Notes: a model not told the origin generated them from the letters alone. Shown: positions 43,589-56,777, counted from the first letter of the stretch. The stretch: DNA of 64,000 nt from Cliona cf. orientalis (GCA_963930775.1 OZ005701.1:7633669-7697668); one strand, 5' to 3'. Numbers and translations: made by a program.

Positions 43589-44878
43589 TCACCATGCACG
43601 GTGATTGTGACTGTGATATTTGCAGCATACATAGATGCTGACTATCACAGTGACTATTGCAGTTACAAACAATAACGACATCAGTATGGTTGCAATTATA
43701 GCCCAGACTTCGTTGTTAATACTCTCTGTGCTTTTTGAACATGTAGAGGCTACATTAAAAATTCAGTAATGTTGCACAATAATAATAATATTATAAATTC
43801 AGCTGGTGTTATTATTATAACGGTATTATTATTTAATATCATTCATATATAATACCTGTAGTAGCTGTTGTACTTGGCAGCTCTGTTGCAGGCCTAGGCT
43901 CGCAAGTTGAATTTATAATCGAGAGTCTAGCTTGTAAGCGCACACATATTATATCATTTTTGCAGCTGAGTGTAATGTCCTCTGGATCCAATTCAATACA
44001 TTGTGCCATAAGGGTGGTAAGGTTATTGTAAGTCTCATTTACACAGACTTCTGAGCCTGTGTAATTATCACGGACTATATAAAGGTTAGGCATACTACCC
44101 TGACTGATATCATAGGGTGCTACTGTTTTAGGCCTTTCAAATTGAATATTCATTGATTCAGAACAAGACGTATTACTAATAAGTGCGAACTTAGGAACAT
44201 CATCTGTTCTTGGACAGGGAGATATCGGTACACAGTTACCTGCCATATTTATTCAAAGAATTAATAATAGTATGCCATGACAGTACTATTTAGTTATAAT
44301 TCGTACCTTCAAATAAAGTTGACTGATGTGAAGCATAAGAAGAAACGTTAAATATTGCGCAAGCACTACAGTTTGTTATACAGCTGATATCATTTGACAA
44401 TGGAATAATTGCCTGCACTACAAATGCACACTCCCAGTCTTGACTAGTCACAATTTCTTCTGGCAGATCTATTCTCTGGAAATTTGATGAATTGGTGGTA
44501 TTAAGACTACGGAATTGATCTATGACCCCAAGCTGGCTGCAGCCATATGTGGTCATATACGAAGTAGGTTTCATAGGGCAAACTTCAGCTCTGGGTCTGG
44601 AGAATGTTATAATGACTGTGCCATTGCTGAAAGAGATTGCATCGACGATTAATGGGGTGTCACCACACATGTCATCCGGACATCGATCTATAATAATTAT
44701 TAAAGTTTTTTTAATAGTACTGTAACAATGCATAGTGCACGTGGGGCCGGAGCCAGGTGTTAGCTAGTATCCAAGCATAATTTAAATAACAGAACATACC
44801 CATTGACGAAATATTATTAAACAGCGCGCCAGTAATTCTTAGTAGAAACACTGCGATGGTTGCACAATATTTCTTCAT
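43589..44878 (-). CDS. Single-pass membrane protein with two Cys-containing extracellular domains
   Basis: Minus-strand exons 44800-44878, 44307-44687, 43856-44239 and 43589-43749 join in frame to 1005 nt, giving 334 residues. Exon 1 encodes a signal peptide (MKKYCATIAVFLLRITGALF). Exons 2 and 3 each encode about 127 residues: a Cys-rich start (DRCPDDMCGDTP; NCVPISPCPRTDD), a beta-rich middle (FSNGTVIITFSRPRAEVCP; SMNIQFERPKTVAPYD) and late Cys. They look like one duplicated fibronectin-III-like unit per exon. Exon 4 encodes a transmembrane helix (VWAIIATILMSLLFVTAIVT and on) and a short tail (YVCCKYHSHNHRAW). All introns are phase 1, typical of shuffled extracellular modules. The short tail implies a partner for signalling. 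Confidence 0.8.
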
Positions 44879-45110
44879 TATTTATATTGCCAAACGGTGC
44901 CACACCCAACTGATCTGGTAGTAGGTGGAGCATGTGCGTCGAGAAGAGGCAATGCAACGATCTAGTTTCGGAATACTCGCTTCGCCGAATAGGTGATAGA
45001 AGATCGCTCATTGACGATCAGTGTCTTTACACGGTTGATCACGGTCTCGTACCCGCTGACCTACTACCTTTGGACTCGTTTGGAGTCAGCCTGACTGGCG
45101 CGCATAGCAC
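44879..45110. promoter_or_regulatory. Shared 232-bp region between divergent receptor genes
   Basis: The two start codons (44878 minus, 45111 plus) face away from each other, so this interval must hold both leaders and probably a bidirectional promoter. It is less AT-rich than the flanks and contains CG-bearing words (TACTCGCTTCGCCGAATAG, CGCGCATAGC). No TATA box stands out. Confidence 0.55.
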
Positions 45111-46611
45111 ATGATGGTGACTATGATTTTGCTCACAATCGTCTCCTTTACATTCATTAGTGCTGTGAATCCAGGTACAGTGAAGTACTATAGCTATCAT
45201 GCTTATACGTATTTACATTGGTAATTAAATTTTATTGAATGCCTGGCCCGTACGAAAATAGTAACAGGTACATTTTCGTGGATCAGGCAGCCTAGCAATA
45301 TCACTGCTGCTGTAGGATTTGATGTGTTCATGCCCTGTGAATACACAGGAGTAAGGTCTTCCGGTCCCTTGTGGAGACGTAATGGAGAGACCTTCACAAG
45401 ACATGACCCGCCACTACGCCACTCAGTCAATGGATCAGGCTTAATCATATTAGATGTAAATCTGTCAATGAATATGACTTGGTATTCATGTTTTCTTGAT
45501 CTCTTCACTGGATACTATGAAAGTACCAGGGGGTATATCACAGTACTTACTCAAGCAGGTATATACACAATAATTGTTCAAGACTTAATTTGCTATAGCC
45601 TATAGCTATATATAAACCATGCAAAGTCGCTAGTTTATTACAATATAATATTATATCATGCAGATTTTAGAAATCATGTACAAACTGAAGGTAATAATAT
45701 TATTTTAGCTACTGTAATAATTGCCCTTCAGCATAAAAAATGAATATTTATTCATAATGTTTAATTTTTTTGTAGCATCAATGATACTACCACCTGAACA
45801 AGTAGTTCATTCAAGTATTATATCTGATTTGTCATTGCAAGTCATGACAACTAGTACTCCAAGTGAATCATCATCTGTAAATATTATAGCAACAGTTACC
45901 CCAAAATTAAGTACGTGATATTGATGCTTGAAGATTATGTCATAAAGTATTGTGCAAATTGGTCTAAGCCAGGTTCTTCAGCTGCTAGCAATAATATTAT
46001 GGACACACAAAGCCTATCTCCTTCACAAATACTAGTTGTGTACTCTTCATGGGCCTACTTTACTGTTTACACAAACAGAAGTCACGATACACCTATTTCC
46101 AAGAAATGGAGCACAACAACTATTATCCTAGGTATAATGAGTAAACCCAACACCTATTGCCAATAATATTATTATACTAACATGCACATTAATTATCCAG
46201 TGGCCGCAGGCATGTATGCCATCGTTTGCACATTAATAATACTCATTGGAATAGTGGTTATTACTTTGAGATGCAAGAAAGCAAACAAAAAACGCAATGA
46301 TGCCACAAACACTACACATCAAGGTATCACATCAATATTAAAAGCTAATAATATTTAATATTAACCCTATATCGAACCTTATCACCACTCTGTATGCAAC
46401 AATTACATTATCATTTATAGAAATGCTAAAATTTATTGCAGAGTCTGATATTGCAATGGCTGAACCAGTGTATGAGCAGATACAAAGCCCAGGACATCAT
46501 TTTAACAATAACCCAGTAGATGAACACAAGATTGTGGGTGGCTTTGATCAAAAACTTCCTATTTCGATGACAGAATGTCCTGCATATCAAGCAACGCATT
46601 TTCTACAATAA
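45111..46611 (+). CDS. Ig-like transmembrane receptor with YEQI tail motif
   Basis: Exons 45111-45174, 45262-45558, 45664-45690, 45776-45910, 45973-46131, 46201-46323 and 46421-46611 sum to 996 nt, giving 331 residues, all introns phase 1. Order: signal peptide (MILLTIVSFTFISAVNPG); one Ig-like domain (FDVFMPCEYTG, LWRRNG, GSGLIILDVNL, TWYSCFLDLFT); a Ser/Thr-rich stalk; a transmembrane helix (MYAIVCTLIILIGIVVITL); a basic stop-transfer (RCKKANKKR); and a ~75-residue tail. The tail holds EPVYEQIQSP. YEQI resembles the YEEI-type site bound by Src-family SH2 domains; it is not a strict ITIM because the -2 residue is Pro. The Ig domain is most like that of the GPI-type gene at 40472. Confidence 0.82.
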
Positions 46612-46720
46612 TATTGAGTTGATTATTAATTGTTTACATTGATCAACACGATTGCATGGACGTACAAATGCGCATGCGTCAATGGTGATGAGTGGGCGTG
46701 GCCAGTAGTTGATCGACATC

Positions 46721-49700
46721 ATGGCGGGTCTCCATCATCAAGAGGCTATGGAAGTCGATCATCACTGTACTCCAAAAGAAGCTTTCGAATTTTTCACGGA
46801 GAACGATTTGAGTTGCAATTTACGCGTCCTGGGCTGCCAGCTAGGATTGAAACCATCAGATCTAGACACGCTACTGCCTCCGGACCTATCCCACCCCCCG
46901 TCACTGTTTCAGATTCTCTCTAAATGTAGTGAAAAGGAGCTTCTGTCATGGATTAAGTTAGCCAGTGTTCTAAGAAAACCGGCTCTGAAACAGTATAGGA
47001 TTGCAAGCAAGATATGCACTACATACGGGATTATGATTGGGTCCTCGGAATCAGATTCAATCGGTTCTTTGCAGTCACCTAGGTCTGGATCTTTTGAGAG
47101 GTCACTGACATTTATGTATTCGATTTCAGAAGATAATGCAGGTGAGCTCTCTAAGCATAATATACCGCAGAAGCGTAGGAAGATAGTTTGATAAAGGGGG
47201 CGCACTAAGATCTATAGGCAAGGGCTACATAATCCATAAAATTAATTATATCAGAAAACATAGGGAACACTGGACCCCGGAGCCCCCATGGTTCCTACGT
47301 CTATGTACCGGCACAGTATCAGATGATTACTGTATGAAAGGCGACTATATTATTATTTATAATACTACTATATATTGTACATGTACCCAAGAGGAGAGAG
47401 AGAGAGAGTGAGTGAGAGTTGATTCATTATCATAATCAATACACAGAGCCAGAAATTTCAGACGTGGTGAACGAAATAGCTGATGTGAATGATTGGGAGC
47501 AGTTGGCCATCTCCCTGGGACTAACCACTAACGATATTTATCTCATAAAGCAGTATGATCGCAGAGAACATCACCAGCGTCTAGCTGAGCTGTGGTACAA
47601 CAGAGCTCTGGATTACTCATGGGGCAAGCTTCGAAGGGAATTGGATAAATTCTACCCCAGACGAGCATCAGATGCATCAGTGACCAGCTGCCTATCTCCT
47701 GAGGTCGAAAGTCCTCAGGCTGGTAAGGAGTTTATGCTGTACTATCAGGAGTACATGTATTACTATACTATATTATTATAATACATGTATGCTGCATATG
47801 TAACCACAAGGTCTGTTCCGGTGGACATAACTCGATCTTCATTATTATGCACCTGTACACTATACAAGTAACTGTTGTTGTTAGGGATGCATTGTTACAG
47901 ATAAGGGCTTGAACTATGACCTTTCCATACTTGTAGCTGTGAAGTTGCAGGTGGAGGAGTTTGAAAGGAAGTTCCAGGACCTCATTATCGATGCAAGAAG
48001 GGAACTGGAGGAAAGACATAACTCACGGGGCGTGGAAATTGTGAAAGACAACTTATCGTCTTTACCAAGATCAATAGCCAAGGAGCATCATAAGTATGTG
48101 ATCAGCATCATCAAAAGGAAGCATCCATTCACGAATCTAACACTGTTTTTCGAACATCTAAACCTGTACTGCTGGAATTTTCTCGAGTATCACGTGCTGG
48201 AAAATCTTATCAAAAGCAAATGCAGCGAGGAGTTAAGGGGTGAAATGTCCAAATACGCTAAAGATATAGAGAGATTTCGACAGAAAACGACAATTTCTGA
48301 CTTTATTAAGTGTGCACGCCACCTTGTAAAAAAGAAAACGATTCCACCACGTTTTAAGAAAGTAACTTTGGAGCATGCTATCAATCCAGACAACTACACC
48401 CTTGCCGATTTAGATGCCTTTCGAAAGGATACACTGGAATCACTTCATCTGAAGCTATCAGAATGTGCTTTTCAAGTGTACAGGATTAAGCACGGTAGCG
48501 TTATCGTAAAGTGGATGATTCCTGAAGATTTTGCAGGATCTCTGAGTGATTTCTTCAACAGTGACGCTGGCTTAGAGTTATTGCATAAGCATCAAGTAGA
48601 GAAACTTAAGATAGATAAGGACACAATTCCAATTCAATCAGTAAGTGTGTGTGTGTGTGTGTGTGTGTGCACATGTGTACATGTGTATACGAGTACTAGC
48701 ACAATTTTATGATAACATTCCAGCGATTTTTATTAAGTGCTGCGAAGAGAGGTGACTTACAAAAAGTTCAATCACTTTTAGAAGATGAAAGAACTGACGT
48801 AAATTATCAAGATTCAGTAAGTTCGATGTTCATGCATGACCAAACTTACTAGATCTACGTACACAAGGTATTTGTGTGACAGACCACCACCTGACCAATG
48901 GTATGTGCTCCGTGGAGGTGGCCTGTATGCTGGGCAGATACCAATCACCACACTCTGATTAGGGAGAGCACTGTGGTCTGGGCTGTGCACATGACCTTTG
49001 GAGTGTGGGCATTAGAGTATTATTCCTTTGATGATACAAGTATATACTTGTATCTACCCTTACTGACCTCCCCACCCCCCCCCCCCCCTTCCCCAGTAGG
49101 CATACATGCTGCTTTAGTAAATCACAATAGCTACATGTAGTTCACCTGTTAACCTTCCTAACTGAGAAATTATTTCCAAATTACTCTCTACTATACCTTT
49201 TTGTTTGTTGAACTGCAGGCTAGATATACAGCCTTACATTTTGCAGCCAAGGAGGGCCATGTGGAAATTTTAGATCTTCTGCTGAAGAAAGGCTGCAACG
49301 TGAATGTTACAGCAGGGGTACGTTCACTACACTAATCTTAATAGCTTAATTGAGAAGCATACTATCAGTCTGCACGAAGGGGTCAAATTTCTTATTCGCG
49401 CGGAAGTGAATCACGCACCCGGAAGTTAATTTACACTATGGGGATTTTGTATGGGCGAATTCCAACATGGCTGACAGAATAGGCGGTCAACTCGAGCCGA
49501 CGGTACGTGTCAGCAACGTCGGTGCGAAGGGTTTTGAGCCAAGCACTGGTTGTAACAACTATATTATGAGCTACACGCAATCGTTTCAAGAGTTGTCCTG
49601 AGGTAGGTTGTGTAAAATAGCTCTCCTGCTGCTGCCACTATCTGCAGGGATCCTCATTTCAACATATTTCAGAATTTTTGAACATATACTTGCACGCCTG

Positions 49701-52564
49701 CGATGGACCTAAAACTTGGTACAGGACTTCAATACCATAATATCTACAACATACTTTCTTCAAGAGATACAGGTTGGCCCTAGTTGGGATCTGTGAGGTG
49801 CATAAAACCGAAAATTTCCAATATACTCAAGGCCCCCAGTCAGAGCCTACCCAATGCTGATGGCTGGATTAAATGGATGGTCTTAAGATTCTGTCCTAAC
49901 ACTCTACAGGAGAACCAACCCCGTATTCCAATTCACAACAGTTTTCGAGTGATGGTCTATTTTGTACAACACATTTGGAGATTTTTGTGTCTGGAGCATT
50001 TTCAGAATTTTTGAACATGGGGAAGACAAGCAGCCAATCTTTCAAAAACACCAGTGTAGATACATTACAACCAGTAGTTTAACATATGTTATAGCTGAAT
50101 CTTGATTGTTTCTATTTGTAAGGGATTTTTTGGTATCAAATCCTGATTTTTGTAATATGGTGCACTTGGCTCCCTTGACCCCTGCCTGGCCCGCTGACCT
50201 TTTTGGCGGTGGCGCTAATATTAATCGTAAAAACGCGCACAACCGTATACAATCACGTTCATACAACGAGTGCGCAATATATTATCATGAATGCGCATAC
50301 GTTGGCGCTCGCGCAATACGCTAGCCCTAGGCGCATGCGCCTGGCAACCAAAGTAAACAACATACTTCCTGTACAAATAAGAAAGTATATGGAAAACGTG
50401 ACCCCTTCGTGCAGACTGTATGGCACTGAATAAAAGGCCGTAGAGTAGATATTTATCTAGAACTTAAAATTAATATGACATTGTAAGACACTCTGCTGAG
50501 TATATATGACAAGCCACAAGTCCAAGTCTGTAGTACCAAGAAGCCATTACACATTGTTTATGAGGACCTTTTATGATCTGATATATTATAGCCAAAGGGA
50601 TGCACTCCCCTTCAACTGGTGTGCCTCGAACGTGATAAGCCTTCCAAGAGACGTGCTGAAATGGTCCGGCTCCTTCTCGATTATGACACAAAATTATACG
50701 TTGAGGATACAGTGAGTCTCATATAATAGAGCATGACCTACAAACTCAATTCATAATTAATGTACCATAATATTCAGGATGGTAGAACGCCATTATTTGC
50801 TGCGAGCAGAAGTGGATTTGTAGATGTAGTCCAGCTGATCCTTGAAAAAGTTAAAGAGATGCCCCAAAGAAAGCAGCGAAGGGCACTGAACCACACAATG
50901 ATGGTGAGATCACTTTACAACCAACACTAGCTTCTTGGTAGCTACACTAGACTGTAACTTGACTACATGTACCAGTATAATATTATTATGATCCTATACC
51001 CAATTCCTGCCAACACTTTGTGTCCACATCAGTTAAAAGAAAACCACCTTTATTAATCTGAGTGCTCCAATTAGTATTGCATTACACGTGTGCATACTTG
51101 ATACTGTATTATTATAGCTAGGACTCGATGCCTATTGGAGCCCCTTGCATTGGTACCTTACACCTTCTGTTAAGGTGGCTGGTCCCACCTGCTTTGGCAT
51201 CTACTTCATCAAGTTTCATGTATACACACGTCAGTATGTAAATCAAATTTATTCCAGAATGGTTGGACGCCCATCATGGATGCTGCAATGCACGGACATG
51301 CTGAGGTCATCAAACTCCTGCTAGAAGCAGGTGCCACTGCAATCAAAACCAAGGAAGTCAGTCAATTAATGCATGGCTTCAAAGCTACAGCTCTCTATTG
51401 TAATGTATCATGCACACAGATGTTCATGTAGGGTTGGGGGGTGGGGTGGAGTGAATGAGTTAGCTAGTCACCCACCTTCGACACATAATTCTCAATAGAA
51501 TAGGACATGGTGTGCTATTGGTATATAGGTATAGACAGCCACCAACAGTTCAGTAATTATGGTAACAGGCACCCGCCCTATAACATTTCTGGAACAGTCC
51601 TTGCATTACCCTCGTCCCCAGACCCTCTCTCGATCTCCCAGCTTTTAATGGTGCACGCAAGAAGCAGGAGGAACATTAGAAGCTGGGAGATTGAGAGATG
51701 GCCTGGGGACGAGGCTACCCTTGCATTGTGATTCTTAGTTTTCAAGGTGCGACTCTAATTATATATAATGGTTCATACTCTACAATCTATACACAGGATG
51801 ATGAGACAGCTCTGCACATAGCTGCGTACCACGGCCACGTTGATGTGGTCAAGGTGCTGACAGCAAATCAGGACAGATTCGTAATCAACGCTAGAGATCA
51901 AGTAAGTCTATATATTATAGTACATACTGGTGGTGTACATACCACATAAAGCATTATTATGGATGCTCTCCACCCTTGAGCTCTAACTAAATCACTGCAT
52001 ATCCTATTAATTGCTGTGTGTACTATCACCTACACAGTATGGCTTGACCCCTCTGATGATGGCAACCATGCATGGGAAGGTGGCAGCTGCTCATGTTCTC
52101 CTCGAGGCTGGAGCTGACGTCAACTTACAAAGCAATGATGTAAGATCAAATCAATAGGGCCAGATGATAATAATATTATATCTGTACATATTATAATAAT
52201 ATTGTAATATCATACCCTACCCTTGCAGAAGGAGAGACGGACAGCGCTCATGTTTGCTGCAAAGAATGGAATATTCTCTATCGTAGAACTACTGATCAAG
52301 TTCAAACCAGACGTCAATATCAAAGACTCCGTAAGTTATCATATTGAGTATTTAAAACACTGTTACAGTACCCACCTTATTCACTATGTACAGAGCAACA
52401 AAACTGCTTTCGACTTGGCAAAGAGTTCTGAGATCCGACACTGTCTCAAAGTGGCCCCGGTAAGACAATAAGCAGAATCAGCCACTTCATTTCATTTCTT
52501 ATTTAATATTATTTTGTTATTACAGGAGACCACAAGGAAGGAACAAATTGGTGTTACAAGTTGA
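46721..52564 (+). CDS. Death - death - unknown module - ankyrin protein
   Basis: Thirteen exons: 46721-47141, 47447-47722, 47937-48640, 48724-48816, 49219-49317, 50592-50711, 50778-50903, 51258-51356, 51797-51901, 52038-52139, 52229-52330, 52394-52459 and 52526-52564. The sum of 2352 nt gives 783 residues, all joins in frame. Residues about 15-95 look like a death-fold domain (PKEAFEFFTENDLSCNLRVL, then LLSWIKLASVLRKPALKQY). Residues about 141-230 are a death domain (DVNDWEQLAISLGLTTNDI). Residues 233-467 are the module shared with both death-ACS genes, and about 468-770 ankyrin repeats, nearly one per exon (TALHFAAKEGHVEILDLLLK; TPIMDAAMHGHAEVIKLLLE). ATG at 46721 has a good context (CATCATGGCG). 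Intron 5 contains a TIR element (49366-50418). Likely a cytoplasmic signalling adaptor; partners unknown. Confidence 0.88.
48641..48668. repeat. GT microsatellite at a splice donor
   Basis: About 12 GT units start at the donor of the module exon (GTAAGTGTGTGT...). Length variation here could affect splicing of the death/ankyrin gene. Confidence 0.8.
49366..50418. mobile_element. 1.05 kb TIR element in ankyrin-gene intron 5
   Basis: CAGTCTGCACGAAGGGGTCA at 49366 and TGACCCCTTCGTGCAGACTG ending at 50418 are perfect inverted 20-mers. The flanks share TAT on both sides, a possible 3-bp target duplication. No transposase frame is visible. The terminal CAG...CTG resembles several cut-and-paste families, but I cannot assign one. 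Confidence 0.85.
51600..51727. mobile_element. CCCAGGCCC hairpin element with apparent target duplication
   Basis: CCTCGTCCCCAGACCCTCTC pairs with GAGATGGCCTGGGGACGAGG, and CTCCCAGCTTTTAATG with an inverted relative AACATTAGAAGCTGGGAG. Outside, CCTTGCATT occurs on both sides (51599-51607 and 51719-51727), suggesting an 8-9 bp target-site duplication. This is the most informative copy of the family. Confidence 0.75.
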
Positions 52565-54983
52565 ACTTCAAATTAACATGAATTATTAATTTTGTGTTGC
52601 AAATCTATAGTGGGCCATATCTGTCAATTGCTTTGGTAATGATCACAGATTTAAGAAACATCAATCTATATTACACTATTCTGCACTGCATGTGCTTGTC
52701 GACCCTGTACCACATTCACAGATTTGCCACCCCCATCAATTGCTGCATGATCCACTATAAAAACAGTGTAAGGAGCATCCAGCTATAAGAGAGCTGAGCT
52801 ATGCTTGATAATATATTACTAGCTAAGCCACTAAGCTTATGCTATAGGTAGCTGACACTATCCAGTGTGATATGCTGCATGATCAGTTGTCTGGCTTATC
52901 TGAAGTAGCTATAATAATATAATAATTTATCATCATTGCGACTCATCAGCAGAAATAAGTCAGTGCTCTTGACACACGAGATCATTAAAAGAGCACTGAC
53001 CAAATCTATACCTCCATCTCTCCAAATTAACCAACTAATCATTGTTAGGCTAGAATGTATGGCATTAAGATACATGCACAACAATTCAATGAAGAACACT
53101 AGTACTGAGAGGAATTGCACACAGCTAAAGGGCACAAGCACAGTGAGAGAAAGCAAGAGAAATAGCTAATCTTTCAGCTGCCTCACTAATCTAATATGAG
53201 AACAGATTTTTAACAGTAAACATCATAATTATAGCTAAGCCTATAGAGTGAGTGAAGCCATCTAGGTACAAGACATGACTGCCGGCAGAAAGGATGACTC
53301 TGGTGACCATAATGAGCATGAATATGATCAAGGGTTACTCCACTGCATCACTGCAAAGAGCAAAAATTAGTAGTCTCTTGTAAAAGCAATTTGAAGTAGT
53401 GAAGTGTAGAATATCACGTATACAGAGCAGCAGCTGGGATGGCCATAGGCTATAGGCTCTGTCTGGGAATGCTTAATTATTGTTTTCTACCAAGTTCTGA
53501 GAACTAGTGCTCAACCGTAAACAGCTGCTGAAGTATTGGAATCAGACATGGACAGAGAGAGAGAGAGAGAAACTATACACTATTTAATAGAGTGTTCACA
53601 ATTAACGTGATAGTGCAAATTGTGGAAATTAAGAATGATCATCATAATAAATATTATATACCACCAAAATAATCATGGCAATAATTTGCTGTACACACAA
53701 GGAATCTGATACCTTACAAGGTGTACAAAATCATCTTGTTATTGTTTTTCATTTGACCTGCCGAAAAAGTCCCCGGGTTTCTCCCATCCACAGAGACCCA
53801 CCCACTCTGATAGCGGCGGGCGCCAAATCTCCAGATCCCGTGATTGCTTATAGGAATACCAAATCAGTGGTACCCTCGGAAGACTAGCACACATTGTCGT
53901 GGATTCCTGAAATGTAGCAGAATACACAGAGAGACAAACAATACTCAACACAAACCAGATGAACCAGCCCCAGAGTACTTCTGACAAGGCTATATGATTG
54001 CCGATGAATTTTGTGTTAAATTCGTGCACTATCTAGTATTATAGTATAACTCCAGGACTATGCACTATAAGGAATGCTATGATAGCTGCATCTATTTTCA
54101 CATTCCTCATTCCAGTCAGTCACTGATTTCTAATCCAATTACTCTCAACAATCCTGATTCCCATTTCATCACGCACTGGCCAATCAAAATGCACAACTCA
54201 AGCCATACAGGGTTGTCAGTGGTTGCTGAGCTAAAGGCTGCATTGAATTATGTTGCCCAGAGGCCAAGCAAACAAGCATGAATATTGGGACTTGTCTAAA
54301 GACATACCCTTAGTACAACATACTCTATCAAGAAGAAAATGAGATTGTCAGACATTTCTGAGTATGTTCCCAGAGAAGAATTCCCGATAAGCCAGCACCG
54401 CAAGTAGGACAAACACATAATGAATTTTAGCATAATATACACATCTTCACACTAGAGTAAGCTACCCACTTGAATCATGGCTCATATACACGAAAGCATA
54501 GCACGCACATATGCAGTGTCATCTCATAAGAGTTGTGTTAGAGACATGCTTCTCGTGATACCAAGACATACTAAGCTACTCTTCCATACTTCCATAAATG
54601 CCACAAAAACGCATTACCTAAACCTGGTGTAAGTATGATGAGACCCACCTACAACTAATAAGCCAGAGTTGTGAGTTGTGAGAGCAGCAGCCACCTTATC
54701 GGAATGGCAAAAACATACCAGTTCACAATAAGTGACCTTCTGATGGAGTGTTGTACGCAAGAAAAAGTGCAAAGTCATGGAAATTACGTGAGTACTTGGA
54801 AATACTCGAAAGCCGCAAACTCTGAAAGGGGCGTTACGTGGGAAAAAGTCGGCCGGCCGGACACATAAACGCAGGATAGTGCCACTCTAGAGCTTAGTCG
54901 AGCAGCGCAAGACAAAGAAACAAGTACCATTGCTGTCAACATATTTCTTTCAGTCACTCAGAAACTACAGCAGTGAGGGCAAT
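52565..54983. other. 2.4 kb intergenic stretch without a supported gene
   Basis: Contains the 3' UTR of the ankyrin gene, a GA microsatellite near 53560-53572, and near 54680-54880 a block distantly related to the upstream region of the small tandem genes. ORFs are under 100 codons and unsupported. Confidence 0.5.
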
Positions 54984-55491
54984 ATGAGCAGTAAGTACAT
55001 ACTGGAAAAAATGTGATGCTGTACAGCATGGCAAAATTCAAATTAGCGTAATATTGCAATGATTAATTTTGTTGTGCACATAATATCATACGTATATAGC
55101 TCCTACTGGAGAAAACAATAAAAAGGTTGTCGAGAAGTTGCTGAAAATCGAGCACATGTGGTGTCCTCTCAGAGATACCCTGAAAAAGGTCGTTGAATAC
55201 GAGGAAAAAAAAGATGCCGCTAAAGCGATCAATGACGAGCTTAACAAGATCGCTTACGATTGCATCTGCAATAACGACAACCAGCGTATCAACCACATGG
55301 TGTACGTTTTGGAAGAAGAGGGAATCGGCACCAAAAAAATTTGTGAGTGGTTCATCAAAGTGTTGGAGAGTGAGGAAATGAAAAAAAGCTTTGCTGACAA
55401 GAAGGTAGATGATACCACAAGGGGCCAAATCATTAAAGAAATCCAGGAATTTATTTCAAAATTGGATCATGGGCCAATATCTACGAAGTAG
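54984..55491 (+). CDS. Small tandem-family protein, member 1 (death-fold-like?)
   Basis: Exon 1 (54984-54990) is 7 nt: ATG AGC A. Exon 2 is 55100-55491; together 132 residues. The protein is mostly charged and helical, with core features shared by all four members: a Cys-x-Cys pair (AYDCICNNDNQRINHMV), VLEEEGIGTKKICEWFIKVL, and a C-terminal helix. Members 2-4 follow in tandem. The fold cannot be proven by eye; size and helical pattern suggest a death-fold (CARD-like) domain, given the neighbouring genes. It differs more from members 2 and 3 than they do from each other. Confidence 0.75.
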
Positions 55492-56777
55492 GCGTGTGTT
55501 GTCTATTGCACATCAATAAGCAGGACTGCTAGTATTATGAATTGACAGTACATGTATGTATTATAATGCTAGAGCAGAAATAATATCATGCAATATGTTG
55601 TATCAAATAATATTATGACATTATGACATTAATTTTACTTTCATGCAAAAAGAAAAAGGTTGCAAACAAGATGAAAAGCATAAATGCTGACCTCTAATCT
55701 TAATTACCGCCCCTCTCTCTACCCCACATTAGATAAAATTTGTTATGTGTTTGTTGCGGTTGACTATTCAACGCAAGGGGAGAATCCCTGGGTTCGCCCC
55801 GTTTGTGAGGGTGACGCACGCTTGGACGGCCAGACACGTGCACTGGTCCAACAATGCGGAGTGATGTGGTCTGTTCAATCATGGTTCATAGTAAATCTGG
55901 ATTATGGGAACTCAGTCTCAAGTACGCAGAAGGCATAATGAATAGCAATTATTGTAAAAGCTACTGACTGTGCATAATATAGTGCCATACTAATCTGGTG
56001 AATGCAATGGATCCTGCCAATGGAATTGAATTGGATTTGCACACAGATAGATTATCGTGAAAATCACCCTTGTGCTACTGTACTAATTGCCTAATAGCTA
56101 ATATAATTTAGCCACAATTGGTATTACTCCAAGCTGCTGTTCTACTGCAAAGTTACTCCAATCTGCTGCGATAAAAAGCAATAACTTTGAGCAAAAATAT
56201 CGAGCCTTAATTGCCCAACATCCCACATCATACATGCAGCTATGCACTCTACGCTTTTCCTGACCAGCAGTCATGAATAACACCCCACTCTTGACCAGAA
56301 AACAGAGCAATCATGTAGCAAGCCATACCAGGCTACTCTGAATAGTCAGCCGCATACATGTTTACCAGACTATACTCTCCTAGCTAGAGGTGAGGAGACC
56401 CACCTAGTCATGCTACGGGGAAATAATATTAATACGCATAAGAATGAGTTCGCAGAAAGTGACCCCACCCTTCGATTGATCAAGTGCCGCGTGTCCGAAA
56501 AACTGCAAGTCATCAGAATTACGTTATCGAGTCAGTCGTATTCTTGGTACCCACGGGACTACTGGGAAACTAGATCGGTAGGCGTAATGGTACATAAAAA
56601 GCCGAGCAACACAAAGAGGTGCATCAGTTAGTCGGAATTTTTCCACAGAATCTCCGAAAGCTTGAAGGTAAGAACATTTATTTGCTCTTATACCACTGGA
56701 AATGTTGGAAAGCATTACGCTACATGTACAATCTATCTCCTAGACACTTTTCATCAAGGTAGCGACCCACACCAAAA

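Noticed and set aside
53675-54029. Short ORFs on both strands in 53675-54029
   Set aside because: Mirror each other's frames, no splice support and no recognisable domain.
55780-55870. tRNA-like TGGGTTCGCCCCG block repeated in the tandem units
   Set aside because: No acceptor or anticodon stem can be drawn around it; it recurs only as part of the tandem duplication.
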